Origin: Diphasiastrum complanatum
Lineage: Eukaryota > Streptophyta > Lycopodiopsida > Lycopodiales > Lycopodiaceae
Reading direction: 5' to 3'
Assembly (NCBI GenBank): GCA_029204225.1
Contig: CM055101.1
Span: forward strand, 40,343,961 to 40,407,960
DNA length: 64,000 nt
Positions 36,419 to 47,147 of this stretch are shown here, piece by piece (the stretch's first letter is position 1; every line of letters begins with the position of its first letter). A program made the translations under genes and the position numbers. Below the pieces are notes generated by a model. That model saw only the letters and a program-made list of their open reading frames with translations. It did no database searches and had not been told where the DNA came from.

Positions 36419-37583
36419 TGATGTCCATGAAGGATCTTTCACCACCTCTTAAAGGATCCCTTACAAGATGTTCCATAATCTATATACATGTAGCACACTT
36501 CAAAAACTATACATCATGCCAAGCCATGGATTCCAAGGCATTTTGTGCAATTGAGCCTTGATGGCTCCATCTTGATACTCCAAGTTTTTCTTGGAGTCCT
36601 TGGGTCTTGAGCTTGCTCCTCCACTTGGTTTGACTCCAAACCATCAATGATTTGAATAAGGTATCGATCCAAAGGTGCTTCTTCAAGTTTGCAAATCTTC
36701 CATTCTTGAAAGATCAGATTTCCACCATGGACAATTTCTTTGGTGGAAAACATGTAGATTATATAATCTCTACTTGAAGAGCAAAACACTACCATTATTC
36801 CTATTATTGAAGTAGGATAATCTTTGGTCCTTACATTGAAATGATCATCCACAAAGCATGTGGACACAAAGATTTCCTAAACAAATGATCTTTCATCTTT
36901 CATGACTCTATTCAAACTATTACAAAAATAGTTATCCAATGAAATTGCTTTATCAACAACAAATGTAGATTGGAAAGCATCCAATTCCATTGTCTTGTCA
37001 TACAAAGTGCTAAACACCATCAATCCTAAAGATAAAAACAAGCCATTTCATGTCTACTAATACTATTCAAAAAGTAATCAAAGATAGTAGACTCTCCAAT
37101 GCTCTGCACCCTTGCAAGATGCACACTTGAATGGAATATTTGCATGCAATTTGATGACTTGGCCTTTGTCATTGAGGACCTCCTTGGAACTCTCATGTTT
37201 TGAGGCTGATCCTCAAGATCTTCCTCTCTTCGATGCTCTTTCTCAATGCTAGCAAGATCACACTTTGACAAGGTCTCCCCTTGAGTGATCTCCTCCTTTG
37301 CCAAGTTCACACTCTCAAAGGCACTATTAGCTTCCAATTTAAACAATCTTCCATGTTTAAATCCCTTTGCTATGCAAACATCATTCTTCAAAATGGAACA
37401 AACACCATGCTTGAAGTGGACATCGAAACCACTATCCATAAGTTGACCAACACTTAGCATGTTTTTGGTGATTGATAGTAGATAAAGAACATTTTCTAGA
37501 TCCAAACGTTTTGAGGATTCTAGACACAAAGAGATGGTATCAACACAATCTATCCTACACTCTTCATCACTTGTAGTAAAGAC
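36419..37583 (-). pseudogene. Ty1/copia family B GAG-pre-integrase and integrase remnants
   Basis: From 37,583 downward: SLCLESSKRLDLENVLYLLSITKNMLSVGQL.DSGFDV.F (the protease to GAG-pre-integrase segment), then a stop-ridden integrase start aligning with the typical SIG.S.YF..F...SRH pattern. At 36,867-36,514 follows an integrase tail/linker with TKEIVHG.NLIF and LEEAPLDRYL. Gene order is copia-like but with deletions and stops. It continues the gag/protease at 38,428-38,893 across an inserted solo LTR. Confidence 0.75.
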
Positions 37584-38422
37584 TGTCAATTTTCAGAGAA
37601 AAAGGACAAATATTGATAGTACTATCAATCATTAAGAGTTATTGATTGCTTAATCAAAAGATCTATCAAGTTCTAGATGTTAGATCTTGATCGAGATGCT
37701 TTACACTATGATTTAAGCAAGAGCAATGGATCAAATGATCAAATACATGGATGGGCGGCCTCACACGTGTGGAGGACAGTACCTGTACGGCCTGTTTACA
37801 GAGAGTAAAGTACATTAACTTACAAATGCATTTCATTCATCAAAACTCAAGACAAATGTGGAAATCTCAACAAAACTAGAATTTGACAATGTCATATCAA
37901 CTTGTTATTGATTTGGTTGATCTCTTTATAGATCAAGTACATCCACGAGTTGTGTACTGTCCATTAGGCCTTCACACGTGTGAAGAGTGCCTAGTCATCC
38001 AGATCCACCAATGGGAGCCATATGTGCTCATTTCCCAAAGTTGACTATTCTCTTTGGCTAGAAAACAAAAAAGCTAGTCTTCCACATTTATAGGAATATT
38101 CCCTATAAAATAGGATCTAGTGCAATCTTCCTATCTTATCTTCTAGAAGCTTATCCACACGTGTGAATGGTATCTTGACATGTGTGAGTAATAACTCATT
38201 TACATGGAAGTCCAATCTATTTACAAAAAGTTTGACCAATTTGACCATTTTCAAGATTCTACTCAAAGGTCAATTTCACACTAGTGTAGATCAAGCTAAA
38301 ACCAATCTAACTTATGTACATTCTTTCACACATGGGAACAGACTCCACACGTGTGAGATCTTATCAAGATCAAATAACTTGAGATCTACAAGATACAACA
38401 AGTTGGAAGTGATATTTTAACA
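37584..38422 (+). repeat. Solo LTR (839 bp) inserted in copia B
   Basis: Begins TGTCAATTTTCAG and ends ATTTTAACA, so termini are TG...CA. It is flanked by the direct repeat AAGAC at 37,579-37,583 and 38,423-38,427, a 5-bp target-site duplication. Removing it brings the copia B coding sequence together, with the expected protease-to-linker order resuming. A CCCTATAAAATAGG TATA-like sequence at about 38,101 suggests plus orientation. Four CACACGTGTG palindromes occur inside. No internal retroelement region is present, so it is a recombination-derived solo LTR. Confidence 0.85.
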
Positions 38423-38427
38423 AAGAC

Positions 38428-38893
38428 AAACTTTCTAGCATCATTGTAAGAGTGTCAACTTGAGGAAAAGGTCCTTTTCATAGGTCATGTGGGAACTTGT
38501 CCCACTATCAATCCCCCAAGTGTCTCTTGAATTGCAATTGCTTGTTGGTGAGAACGTAGATGCCATCAAGAAGAGATCTCCTTCATCCTCCTCTTCATGT
38601 GCAAAGTTTCCTTGTTTGTTCTCCTCCTCTTCTGCTCTTTGCCTCTTGTAGCATTCAGATGCAAAATGCCCCTTCTTTCCACAAAAGAAACATTTTTGCT
38701 TTGACTTGTCCTTTGCCTTGGAACTTGATGCTAGACCCTCCTCCTTCGCATCCTTTGCTTGATCTTTCTTGGATCCCTTGGTCTTCTTGTTGCCCTTGAA
38801 TGAGAAATTTACTTTCTCATCTCCATCTTGCATTGATAAGGAACCCATCCTTGTTTTTGCAAGGAGCATCCTACACTCTTCAGCCACTAGCAC
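38428..38893 (-). pseudogene. Ty1/copia family B gag C-terminus and protease start
   Basis: The frame has a Lys-rich linker, then CFFCGKKGHFASEC, an intact CCHC zinc knuckle (C-x2-C-x4-H-x4-C), an acidic EEDEGD stretch, and WGIDSGTSSHMT, the copia aspartic protease active site with D-S-G preserved. A frameshift follows after KDLFLKL before the solo LTR insertion. The N-terminal half of gag is missing on the 38.9-kb side. A related plus-strand copy lies at 48,209-49,116. Confidence 0.85.
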
Positions 38894-39217
38894 ACTATGG
38901 ACACATTAGAGGAATTCCAAAATAAAAAAAGACCTTTTGTAAAGATACTTTTATTATTCTTTCTCTAGTTTCGACCACCACCTGGCCCAATCAAAATGCA
39001 CAAATTTCAAATCTATGTAACAGCTCAAATAAACTGAAAAATAAAAATATATTATAGCAAACTTTGTAATTTGCGTCGAGCAGCATGGACATATCCCATT
39101 GGTTCGCTCTTCCTGCCCGACACGTGCTAATCTGCCCGACGTCAATACCTCAAGTTAAATTTATTTAACTATGATGTTTAATGCACAGTAACTATGACTA
39201 CTGTGGCATTCTCATCG

Positions 39218-39335
39218 GTTTGGTCCAAAGGAAGAGGAGGAAGTGGCTAGGCAAATCGAGAAATATCTCAGGATGGGACACATTAGACCAAGTTAGTCTC
39301 CATGGGGAGCACATGTCCTTCTTAAGAGTAAGAAA
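39218..39335 (+). pseudogene. Short Ty3/gypsy RT fragment
   Basis: The translation [20 protein letters not shown], a stop, then PWGAHVLLKSKK is nearly the same as part of the chromovirus RT at 31,088-32,350 ([31 protein letters not shown]). Only about 40 codons survive, in the opposite orientation to that element. Confidence 0.8.
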
Positions 39336-39408
39336 TTTCAAGTTACATGTACTTATATGCCTTCACTTATTTTCACCACCTTGTACACTCAATGCACCAT
39401 GTCATGTA

Positions 39409-39481
39409 GTGCATCAAGGGCTGAGAATCAAGAAAAAAAGCTTTGTATAAGTTTTTCCTTGATTCTCAGCCCTTGATGCAC
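39409..39481. repeat. Inverted repeat hairpin, 29-bp arms
   Basis: Arms 39,409-39,437 and 39,453-39,481 pair over 24 bases without mismatch (outer end GTGCATCAAGGGCTGAGAAT), then one mismatch and an A/T run, with a 15-base loop. No open frame crosses it. Confidence 0.85.
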
Positions 39482-40114
39482 AGTTAGCATGCCAAACTTG
39501 AAACTTTGTAATTACAGTTTATATGATACAAAAACATGTTAAAATGATCCACTAGAAAAATTGAATTGTGTATCATATTAGAGAGATTTCTGGCGTTGAA
39601 GCTTTGAAAATAACAATGGAAAGGAGACCAAGATCTATAGTTGAGTCTGTGATTTTTTACAATGAGAAAGATGATGCTGATGATTGGAAGCCAACAAAAT
39701 ATATGAAGAATTCATGGATTTGCTGCATCCATCATCAAAGGGCAATCTTCGACTAAAGAAAAGGGCAAAGATGGCATACAAATATTATTGGAAAGCAAAA
39801 ATTATCAGTAGCTCCTCAAAATATTAAGGACAATGCTTCACTTGGAATATTGTTTTGCTTATTATTGACAAGCAAATCCACTAAGTGTATTATGATGAAC
39901 AATAGGAGTTCCAATGTAAAGTGAAAAATTACAGAGTCTTTGATGGTGGACATTCAAATTTTTTTTAAATAAGACTATAGTTCAGGGTGCCTGTGATTTT
40001 GCAGGTATTAGCAGAGAAGCATATGCAACAATATTTCAACTTATTAGAAAAGCTTTTAAGCAAGTTCGAATTAGAAAAGTCCCTATCCCTAGGTCATATC
40101 ACTCACCCGTCCAG

Positions 40115-40979
40115 CCCTCGAGAACTCATGCAGATGTTGCTGTAAAAATGCTTGAATCCGGTCCTCGATGATGATCGACTTTTGAAATAACGGCCTGGAT
40201 GGACCTGCTTCTGTGGCCTCCGGTTTTGTGACTCATCGGTATCAGCCCCTTGATCCAATCATGTATCCATTCCTTCATCTTGCCGCGTCGGTGAGAATTG
40301 TGACATTAGTGGAACTGGGATTTGGGGGTTCGACTCCAAGACCTGAGTGGCTGCTTTTTCATAATCCTTAATGATTGTCTTTGCCTTAGCCAACTCAGTC
40401 GAGGTTGTATGCTTGAACTTATTGAACCTTTCCTGGAACTCGACCAATGAGGTTCGATAGGTTTTGACTTTCTTGAACAAGTATTCAATCTCCTCTATTG
40501 AGACAGGATGATTTGGAACTTGTGTCTACAAGTACATATCTTTTTCAAGGGTGGTTGCATCCAATTCACCTTGAAGCCTTTCTCTATCTTGGGCAGCCAT
40601 GTTCAGTTGCCCATGTAGCAGCAACATTTGTTGTTTGGCATCCCTGGACGGCTTGATCTACTTGATCCTGCGCAGTCGTCAATGTATTCTAGAGAGTCGC
40701 CACATAGCCTTCCAGAGTTTCAGTTGATTGTTGGGTTTTATTCATCTCCTTCTCTGACTTGGCTTCATGTTGTTTGGCGATCTTCAACTCCCGATTCAGC
40801 TGGATGTCTTTCTGGTTGATCAGAGTATTCTCGGATCCCAAATCAGCTATTCTTTTTTCCATATCTTTCTTCTGATCTAACATTGTCAAGATCATCCGTC
40901 CAAGGTGGGAATGGATTCCAGGGACGTCACCAGAATCCAAGGGTGTTGTGGTAGCAGCAACAACAGCAGAAGATGACAA
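40115..40979 (-). pseudogene. Orphan coiled-coil protein (broken)
   Basis: Starts near SSSAVVAATTTPLDSGDVPG, then a heptad-like charged region (MLDQKKDMEKRIADLG.ENTLINQK, later EAKSEKEMNKTQQSTETLEGYV) that should form a coiled coil, continuing over several frames and stops as QAQDQ, VEFQERFNKFKHT..TELAKAKTIIKDYEKAATQVLES, then SQFSP and MDT, and PLFQKSIIIEDRIQAFLQQHL. The last part aligns with 1-214. I do not recognise the family. Repetition on both strands among retroelements suggests a transposon-encoded structural protein. Frame breaks at about 40,690, 40,560, 40,500 and 40,258. Confidence 0.5.
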
Positions 40980-41459
40980 AATTTTCAGAATTCACATGTG
41001 TGGGGAAGATCCACAAGTATGATAGATCTAATTAAGCTTTATGATTAGCACAATAACCTGATTCTAGATTGATTAGCAAGATCTAGTACAGAAGTTATGG
41101 GTTAACCACAATCTAGCATGCTAAGCAACAGAGAATGATAGCAATGAATCGTAAATGAGCAAAAGTACAAGAAATTAGTGTATTAGCATTAGCCTCAACA
41201 CGAGTTAGAGAGAGAAAATAGAGAGACAACAAGCAAAATTTGTGTGGATCCAAAATGGCAAGAGATAGCTACAAAGCTTTGGTTCTTCATAAAAAAAATA
41301 TGAGGAGAGCTACACATATTTATGGAGTTTGAGGTAGCTCGAGATAGAACCACATCCATCCATCATTAATGACATCTAAAGTGAAAACTAGAGTCTATGT
41401 GACATTTGTCACATCTCATGCATGAATCTCTACCTACTTTTTTCAAGTGTCCTAGTTCT
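40980..41459. other. AT-rich segment, LTR-like
   Basis: No open frame. A CCATAAATATGTG TATA-like sequence on the minus strand near 41,315-41,330 and purine-rich flanks recall retroelement LTRs, but no termini were located. Confidence 0.3.
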
Positions 41460-41592
41460 AACTAGAACTCCACAACAGAAATGGTCGCAGACATCTTCAC
41501 CAAAGTGCTTCCCAGGATCAAGCACCAGAAGTTCTTCAACATGCTGAACCTGACAAAGATACCAAGGCACCAACCGTGACCTTAAGGGGGAC
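41460..41592 (+). pseudogene. Ty1/copia pol 3' end and polypurine tract
   Basis: The reading frame EMVADIFTKVLPR.KHQKFF is the C-terminal tail of copia RNase H (normally ADI.TK.L....F). After a stop comes TTAAGGGGGAC, a polypurine tract ending at 41,592, immediately before TGTTGGAA. Only about 40 codons of pol survive. Confidence 0.8.
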
Positions 41593-42960
41593 TGTTGGAA
41601 ATTAAATTCATAGTTGTCTCCTTGGTGAATGACTATTTCTATTTCAAGATTCTTCCGGCACGTTTATTGATCGTTGATCTAGGGTCAAGTGAAACCAACT
41701 TTGGTTCAACGTCTGCTCATCGGATACCTATAAGAATCATAACTTAGCCAACCTATTTGAAGAACGTCTATAATAGGCTTCCAGCTGATCTCCAGCAAAG
41801 GGTAACCAATCTTATCATATTTCATTTTCAAATGTTAAGTTCAAATATTTGAAGGTCATTGAAGACTTGGCCATCTTCAAGGACTTTCACAAATTAGCAT
41901 TTAGAACAACTCTGTAGAAATACACCAAGTGTCGCAACAGTCTGCAGAAATACACTAAGTGTCACTACAATCTGCATAAATGAATTATGTTTTTAATAGT
42001 ATTGGCTTTTTCCGAAATGCGACACTTCAGCATAGTTCAACAGTTCAACTATTTTCAACAATGTCTTTTTGCATTTCCTCGAAATGCGAAAGTGTCGGTT
42101 TTTGTGACACTTGCCTTCAGCTTTTTCCTTTCAACTACTTTGAAGAAGTTAAACTTTTTAAGGGCACTGTTGGCTTTTTTAAGGGCATTGTCGGCCTTTT
42201 CGCCAAATCTCGAAGATAGAAAAATCCCGACAGTCATCTATTCTCAATGGGGAACGTTCCCAGCCACTTCCCAAAAATGCGAAGTGAGAGAAAGCCACTT
42301 TACATAAAATGCAAAGTGAGAGAATTTGCGATGTCCTCTTCCGTGTCAACATTTTCTGATTTGTTGACCATATATACTATGTACATTTGCACAAAAGCCA
42401 AATGCTTCCAAGTACAATGGCCTACCTAATCAGGTGACAAACATTTACTGTAGTTAATATGAATGCAATTTATAAATGGATCATCCAGACACACTCTACA
42501 TGATGCTCCGTCCATGAGATGAATGATCTTGAGTCTCCCAATTACGCCGTCATTCTGGTTGTAACTGTCATTGTTGTGCTTCGGTGTAATATAGCAGCAA
42601 TACGCTTTTCTATTTGTGTATAACGTAGATGAATGCTTGTTGTGATTTGAATGCACTTCATTGCTGTTTGATCACACTTGTTCACTCATCTGATCAGAGC
42701 ACGGACGTCTACGACTTCTCGGTTTCTGATCAGACGATGGTTGTCTTTGACGCCTGAGGAACTTGCGCTGTCATACTACTCTTTCAATCTATTTCAAAAC
42801 TAAACTTTTGATTAAATCCATTATGAGTAATACCACACACAAACCATTTCTAATCTCTTTGATGGACTGTACTCATTTTTATTTTTGTGAGTATGAACTA
42901 ATTTATAAGATCTTGTTGGGCAATAGAACACTTACACTGTGATTATAATTAGCATAAACA
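41593..42960 (+). repeat. Copia LTR (right end not located)
   Basis: Starts TGTTGGAAATTAAATTC right after the polypurine tract. A CCATATATACTATG TATA-like sequence lies at about 42,366-42,382. The segment 42,000-42,330 contains repeated AAATGCGA/TGTCG(C/G) words like those in the LTR at 49,117-49,932, so the two families may be related. I did not find a matching ...CCAACA end or PBS, so the right boundary is a guess. Confidence 0.5.
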
Positions 42961-43049
42961 TTCTATTAGACTATTTTTGCATCTAGCAGCCCATTGTAGC
43001 AAGAGAGCTGTTCCGCAAATATTCCTGCTCTCTTCTCCGCTCGCGTTCT

Positions 43050-43740
43050 CTATCCTCCATCGCCCCCATTAGCATCTTGTTGATCTGTCTGCAACGTCAA
43101 ATCAAAAGTATTGGTGGTGTCATGGAACTGGTCGAATCCTCTTTTGAGGGATTGGAGGTCATAAGGCACTAGGCCTTGGGGCATCACATAAATTTCATTT
43201 TCCCAAGGGATCGAAATCATCGAACAGATCCATGAACTACTGGGTTTCCGGCGATGTTGCTTGAGTGTTTGGGAGAGAGGCAGCTTAGGCAGCTGTGATG
43301 AGAATTGTGGATCCAACGGTCACAGAATGACCTTGTGTGGAAGCAGAGGCTAAGGATGCATCAAAGGATGGGGGAATGGGAATTGCAGAGTGAGTGGTAG
43401 CGGGGGGTGGTAGCGCGACTGGCGTTGGTTGCCTAGTACGATGACGAGATGCGGGGGGGCGAGTCAGGTTTGACGACCTCACTGCGTATCGGTCGACGAC
43501 TAGATGTCTGGCATGAAGATTTGGTAGGTGCCACATCTGCATAGATGGACAAGACTGACTCAAGAAGAAAACCATGGACCTTATTAACAAGGTAGGAAGT
43601 GGATAAGGTGGGCAAAAGAGGGCCAACGACAAATTGTTGCTTGGTATTCTCCTTGATAGCTCTCTTGAGTTCACCAAAAACCATTTTGAACCAGTTATAA
43701 GGTTCCAATGGTTTCTTATCAAACTTATGATTCGACTCTA
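43050..43740 (-). pseudogene. Unrecognised proline-rich ORFs
   Basis: From 43,915 downward the translation reads ...LLNSFLMDGNLRKERLSSQI, YNWFKMVFGELKRAIKENTK, QQFVVGPLLPTL, then after about 43,480 a Pro/Ser/Ala-rich part (PTPVALPPPATTHSAIPIPP) and, past a stop near 43,285, a segment ending in a highly charged ERERRREQEYL helix. It resembles the accessory ORFs carried by some plant gypsy elements in general style, but I recognise no domain. Several stops and frame changes indicate decay. Confidence 0.35.
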
Positions 43741-43919
43741 CTATGCGGTGCAAGATTTGTGAGGAAAGGCGTTCCTTCCTGAGGTTGCCATCCATCAAGA
43801 AGCTATTCAACAATTGCGCAGCCGCATGGATGGTAGGATCTCGGATGGATTCTAACAAATAGCCATCATAATAAAACCAGATGCAAAGGCTCATAATTCT
43901 ACTTCGTAGGACACCGTGC

Positions 43920-44396
43920 TCATTCACATACATCACATGACTGAATATAGTTTTCAGTATCCCTATGAAGTGTCGGCCACCAACACCCTGATTGTAAAAC
44001 TTTGCGAATAGTGATATCTGCTGAAAAATGCCCTCCTCCCATTCCATCATGTGAAAACATGATTAGTTCAGGTACTTCGTGAGGCAACACACATCTTCTC
44101 AAAATATCATCCATTCCACGTTGATACAATTGGCTCGCAATCAATTGATAAGGTTGTGCCTTGAGAATTAATTGTTTCTTTTGTACTTTTGTTAGAGAGT
44201 CGTTAGGTTGGCATAACATCAGATATTCAACAATATCTATTGCCCACTTAGGCACTGCTTCAACATAAAACAACACAACATCTAGTAGTTTATCATCCAC
44301 TTCACTATTAATTGGTGATGATTCGATTCTTGAAATATGGTCAGCAAGAGTTGTCACGCGGGGGTTCGTTCCCATGAGAGCGATAGCATATTCCAA
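43920..44396 (-). pseudogene. Ty3/gypsy RNase H tail and integrase zinc finger
   Basis: Begins with VTTLADHISRIES, the end of gypsy RNase H. It continues with VPKWAIDIVEYL and KAQPYQLIASQLYQRGMDDILRRCVLPHE and closes with HDG..GGHFSADITIRKVLQSGCWWPTLHRD....Y..SCDVC, the H-H-C-C integrase zinc-binding motif. The frame is intact over 158 codons but stops immediately after the CDVC pair. The catalytic core is absent. The family differs from the chromoviruses elsewhere in the window. Confidence 0.88.
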
Positions 44397-44950
44397 ATTC
44401 CAGCATGTGTATAAGATTCAAATATAACACTAGGATCCATTAACACTAAGCATTAACCCTACATCCATTAACACTAGATCCACAATGATAGAAGCTTACT
44501 CTTCTCTCTCACAAAAAGCATAAGAAATAGCAATCCCAATAAGTATCAAATCCAACAATTAACAAACACAAAGAAAGCATGAGAGATGGAGGAAAAGAGA
44601 TAGAGAGCAAGGACATTCCACATCCATTCCATAATAGGGCCAACATGCTTGTATTGAAATGAAGAGAGAACATGTACAATGATTCGAATTAACCACTTAT
44701 ATAGTGGATTGAGGATCTGGGTGCCCCAATTCCTATTGGCTAATTCTAACCTAAGCATTTAAAAAGTGGAGGAAACCCATTCATTAATTGGAGGACCCAA
44801 TTTGAAAACAAATTTTGGTGGGAACCCCTATTATATTCACTAACTTGACTTTTAGGCCCTACAAAATTAAAAGTCTCGCAAAAAGGCCTAAAGTCCTTTT
44901 ATTAACTTTGTAATTTCTCTATGTGATCATCGGGTTGGACTTACACACGC
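44397..44950 (-). promoter_or_regulatory. LTR-like promoter segment with TATA and CCAAT
   Basis: On the minus strand AGCCAATAGGAATTGG (about 44,733-44,748) is followed by CACTATATAAGTGG (about 44,693-44,706) and a CT-rich leader with TTCTCTCTTC. This is the arrangement of an RNA polymerase II core promoter in an LTR. It lies upstream, in transcription sense, of the gypsy fragment at 43,920-44,396, with most of the internal region missing. LTR ends were not identified. Confidence 0.45.
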
Positions 44951-44953
44951 AGG

Positions 44954-46143
44954 ATGCCAAATCCCTCTCACTTATTAGCTAGAATTAAGGTTGCCTTGGG
45001 ATCCGCAAACCCTCCAACAACACTGAAGTGCTACGGGTGTGAATCTAACAAAACTGCCAAGATGATCCCTAGTGATCTAACGAATATTACGATAAAATGG
45101 AGCTTTGGGAATAAGAAGTGGTTGACCTCTGATATTTTTGATAGCCACCTACAACGGTTACGCCTTCTCGTTCATCTTCGAGGATTCAAGGCAACGGGAG
45201 GCCCTGAGGAAGAGCTCGCAAAGAAAAAAAACTCTCTTTGTCTGCTTTCTCCTATTAATACATAGATATCGGGACTGATTTGTGTAAGTTATTTCACTAT
45301 CATGAGGATGAGTTGCTTTGTTTATTATCCGACACAATTTTTAAATTCTCCAACATTGTAGATTTTGAAACCAAAGACTTGGTGCCTAGAATTAATTGTG
45401 ATGATGAGGAAGGACTTCTGACGGGTGAAGAATGCCTGACAAAAGCTTTGTCAGATTTTTTTGAACATGGACGAAGCATGCCATCTGAAGAAGAATTCAC
45501 GGCAATTCAATCCCGGATGGGCTTCCCTCGTCCATCGTTAATGCATTTCACTGATGACTCTTCTTCAGTAGGAGGCCATAATATTGATCATCTGGATTTG
45601 GTTGCAGCCGATGATGGAGAATGTATAAGTGTTTTTACTTCAATGCCTAAGAATGTTGTTATCTCCTGCATGTGAATGGTTTTTTTTTTTTAACTCTTAT
45701 TTTCTATTACAGAATGCCGCTCGTAATTGATGACTTTGCTGCACGCCAAGGTGGGTACATACAACATGCTTTCTCGTTCCAGAGTGGTAGTGGACTTGGC
45801 TACTATCTGAGACATTTTCGAAAGAATGAGATTTGTATTGCTCATTCCAAGTTCAGCCCAGTTAGGGAGATGCTCATAATGGCTGTTAAAGCTTTATCTT
45901 ATTATCTAATTTGTTAAGACAAATAAGATCATTTTCGTCAAGAGATCTTATGTTTTGAATATTCTAGGTTTTACTGATGAAAATGTTCCTTTAAGGAGCT
46001 CTTATTATTCATTGTACTCTACATATATTGAACTTAGTGGAAACAAGGATAATGTGCATCTATTAGATGCATACTCAAGCAAAGAATTTCTTCATGACAA
46101 TACAACCATTGAAGTAGATGCAAAAACTGATGATGAAGAGTGA
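44954..46143 (+). CDS. Unrecognised open frames, possible gene or pseudogene
   Basis: Three plus-strand frames follow each other: 44,954-45,265 (after a CGCAG acceptor-like site), about 45,252-45,675 (preceded by AATACATAG, acceptor-like, and containing DIGTDLCKLFHYHEDELLCL and a long acidic region with MGFPRPSLMHFTDDSSS), and 45,718-46,143 with RQGGYIQHAFSFQSGSGLGY, RHFRKNEICIAHSKF and an acidic end DAKTDDEE before a TGA. The composition is protein-like rather than repeat-like. I recognise no domain and could not prove splice sites joining them. A host gene fragment or retrogene is possible. Confidence 0.3.
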
Positions 46144-47147
46144 AATTTTTTTATTATGTCATTATACAATCAATACATATACAGTGAATACATATCATTT
46201 GATTATGATGCTCTTCTCTCTTGCTCCATAAAATCATTTGTATATGGTACATTTTGAAGAAGAATGTAATCTGCTGTTTAGCAATTTTCCATTTTCTCTC
46301 TTCCTGTATAACTTGCATGCTATTCTAAACTTGCTGTATTCTGTAGATTTTGTTATGTGTCGAATCTGAACTCTGCGGTAGAACCATTGAAATAATTGAC
46401 AAATATAGTTTCGTTTTTCATTGGTTCCTCCATGTTGTGTATTTCGATGAAATGTTGCCCATGCTTGCCAATGTGACTTCTCCATCCCTTGTGATGACCA
46501 GACACTCAGGCTTCCATATGTGTTTGCAAAAAATGATGTATGATCTCTTAGTATGTGCTACACATGTCAAAATCGTAATGTCAGTCTTATGCTTGGATCA
46601 AAATATATAGTTGAATTGAAAGCAGCTCTAATCATTTATACTAACCATGTAATGAATGATGTGATATGCTTCTCATGCTTTTGATATTGCATCAACAAAA
46701 TTGACAAAAGTCTTTTGTAGAGTTTCTTATCAATATCAGAAAATTTATCTTTTCTTAAGATTTTAATCATACTATCCATACATCAACTTTTAGTAATCTA
46801 GTTTTGTTGCTCACCTCAAAGTCCTGAGTGGCAGCAATGATATCTTTCCAGAAGGAGTGTTGAATATTGGAAGCCTTACTAGTGTGGTTTGATAGGAATC
46901 GACGTGCTTTTGCTCCCCCTATGCTTGGCTTAGTAGGCATATTTCATGACTTTCCTGAAAGCTTTTCATCTTTCTGTATTCTGACATGTCCCTATGAAGT
47001 CTGCTTTCGATAGAACATCTTCTAATCAAGAGATAGTCTCCTTCGCTGATGATGTTGGCTTACTAATCGAAGCAAAAACTATATGAAGATAAATGAGCTT
47101 TCCTATTATCCTAACTTCTGCATGAAGAGTGCAAACATGCACATTTT
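46144..47147. other. AT-rich, no supported gene
   Basis: Follows the acidic C-terminus of the unrecognised frames and may include a 3' untranslated region. No LTR, RNA gene or conserved frame seen. Confidence 0.35.

Larger units (their letters stand above)
38894..40114. other. Patchwork of repeat scraps
   Basis: Includes a 118-bp gypsy RT scrap (39,218-39,335) and a hairpin (39,409-39,481), listed separately. A 62-residue frame at 39,568-39,756 has no recognisable domain. The rest is AT-rich and unassigned. Confidence 0.4.

Noticed and set aside
41980-42429. Plus-strand frames at 42.0-42.4 kb as a small gene
   Set aside because: They lie inside an LTR-like segment and the pattern is repeated AAATGCGA words.
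43385-43722. Pro-rich frame overlapping the unknown ORF in another frame
   Set aside because: Two overlapping frames on the same strand; only the one continuing from 43,915 shows protein-like composition on both sides. The other frame becomes plausible only after a frameshift.
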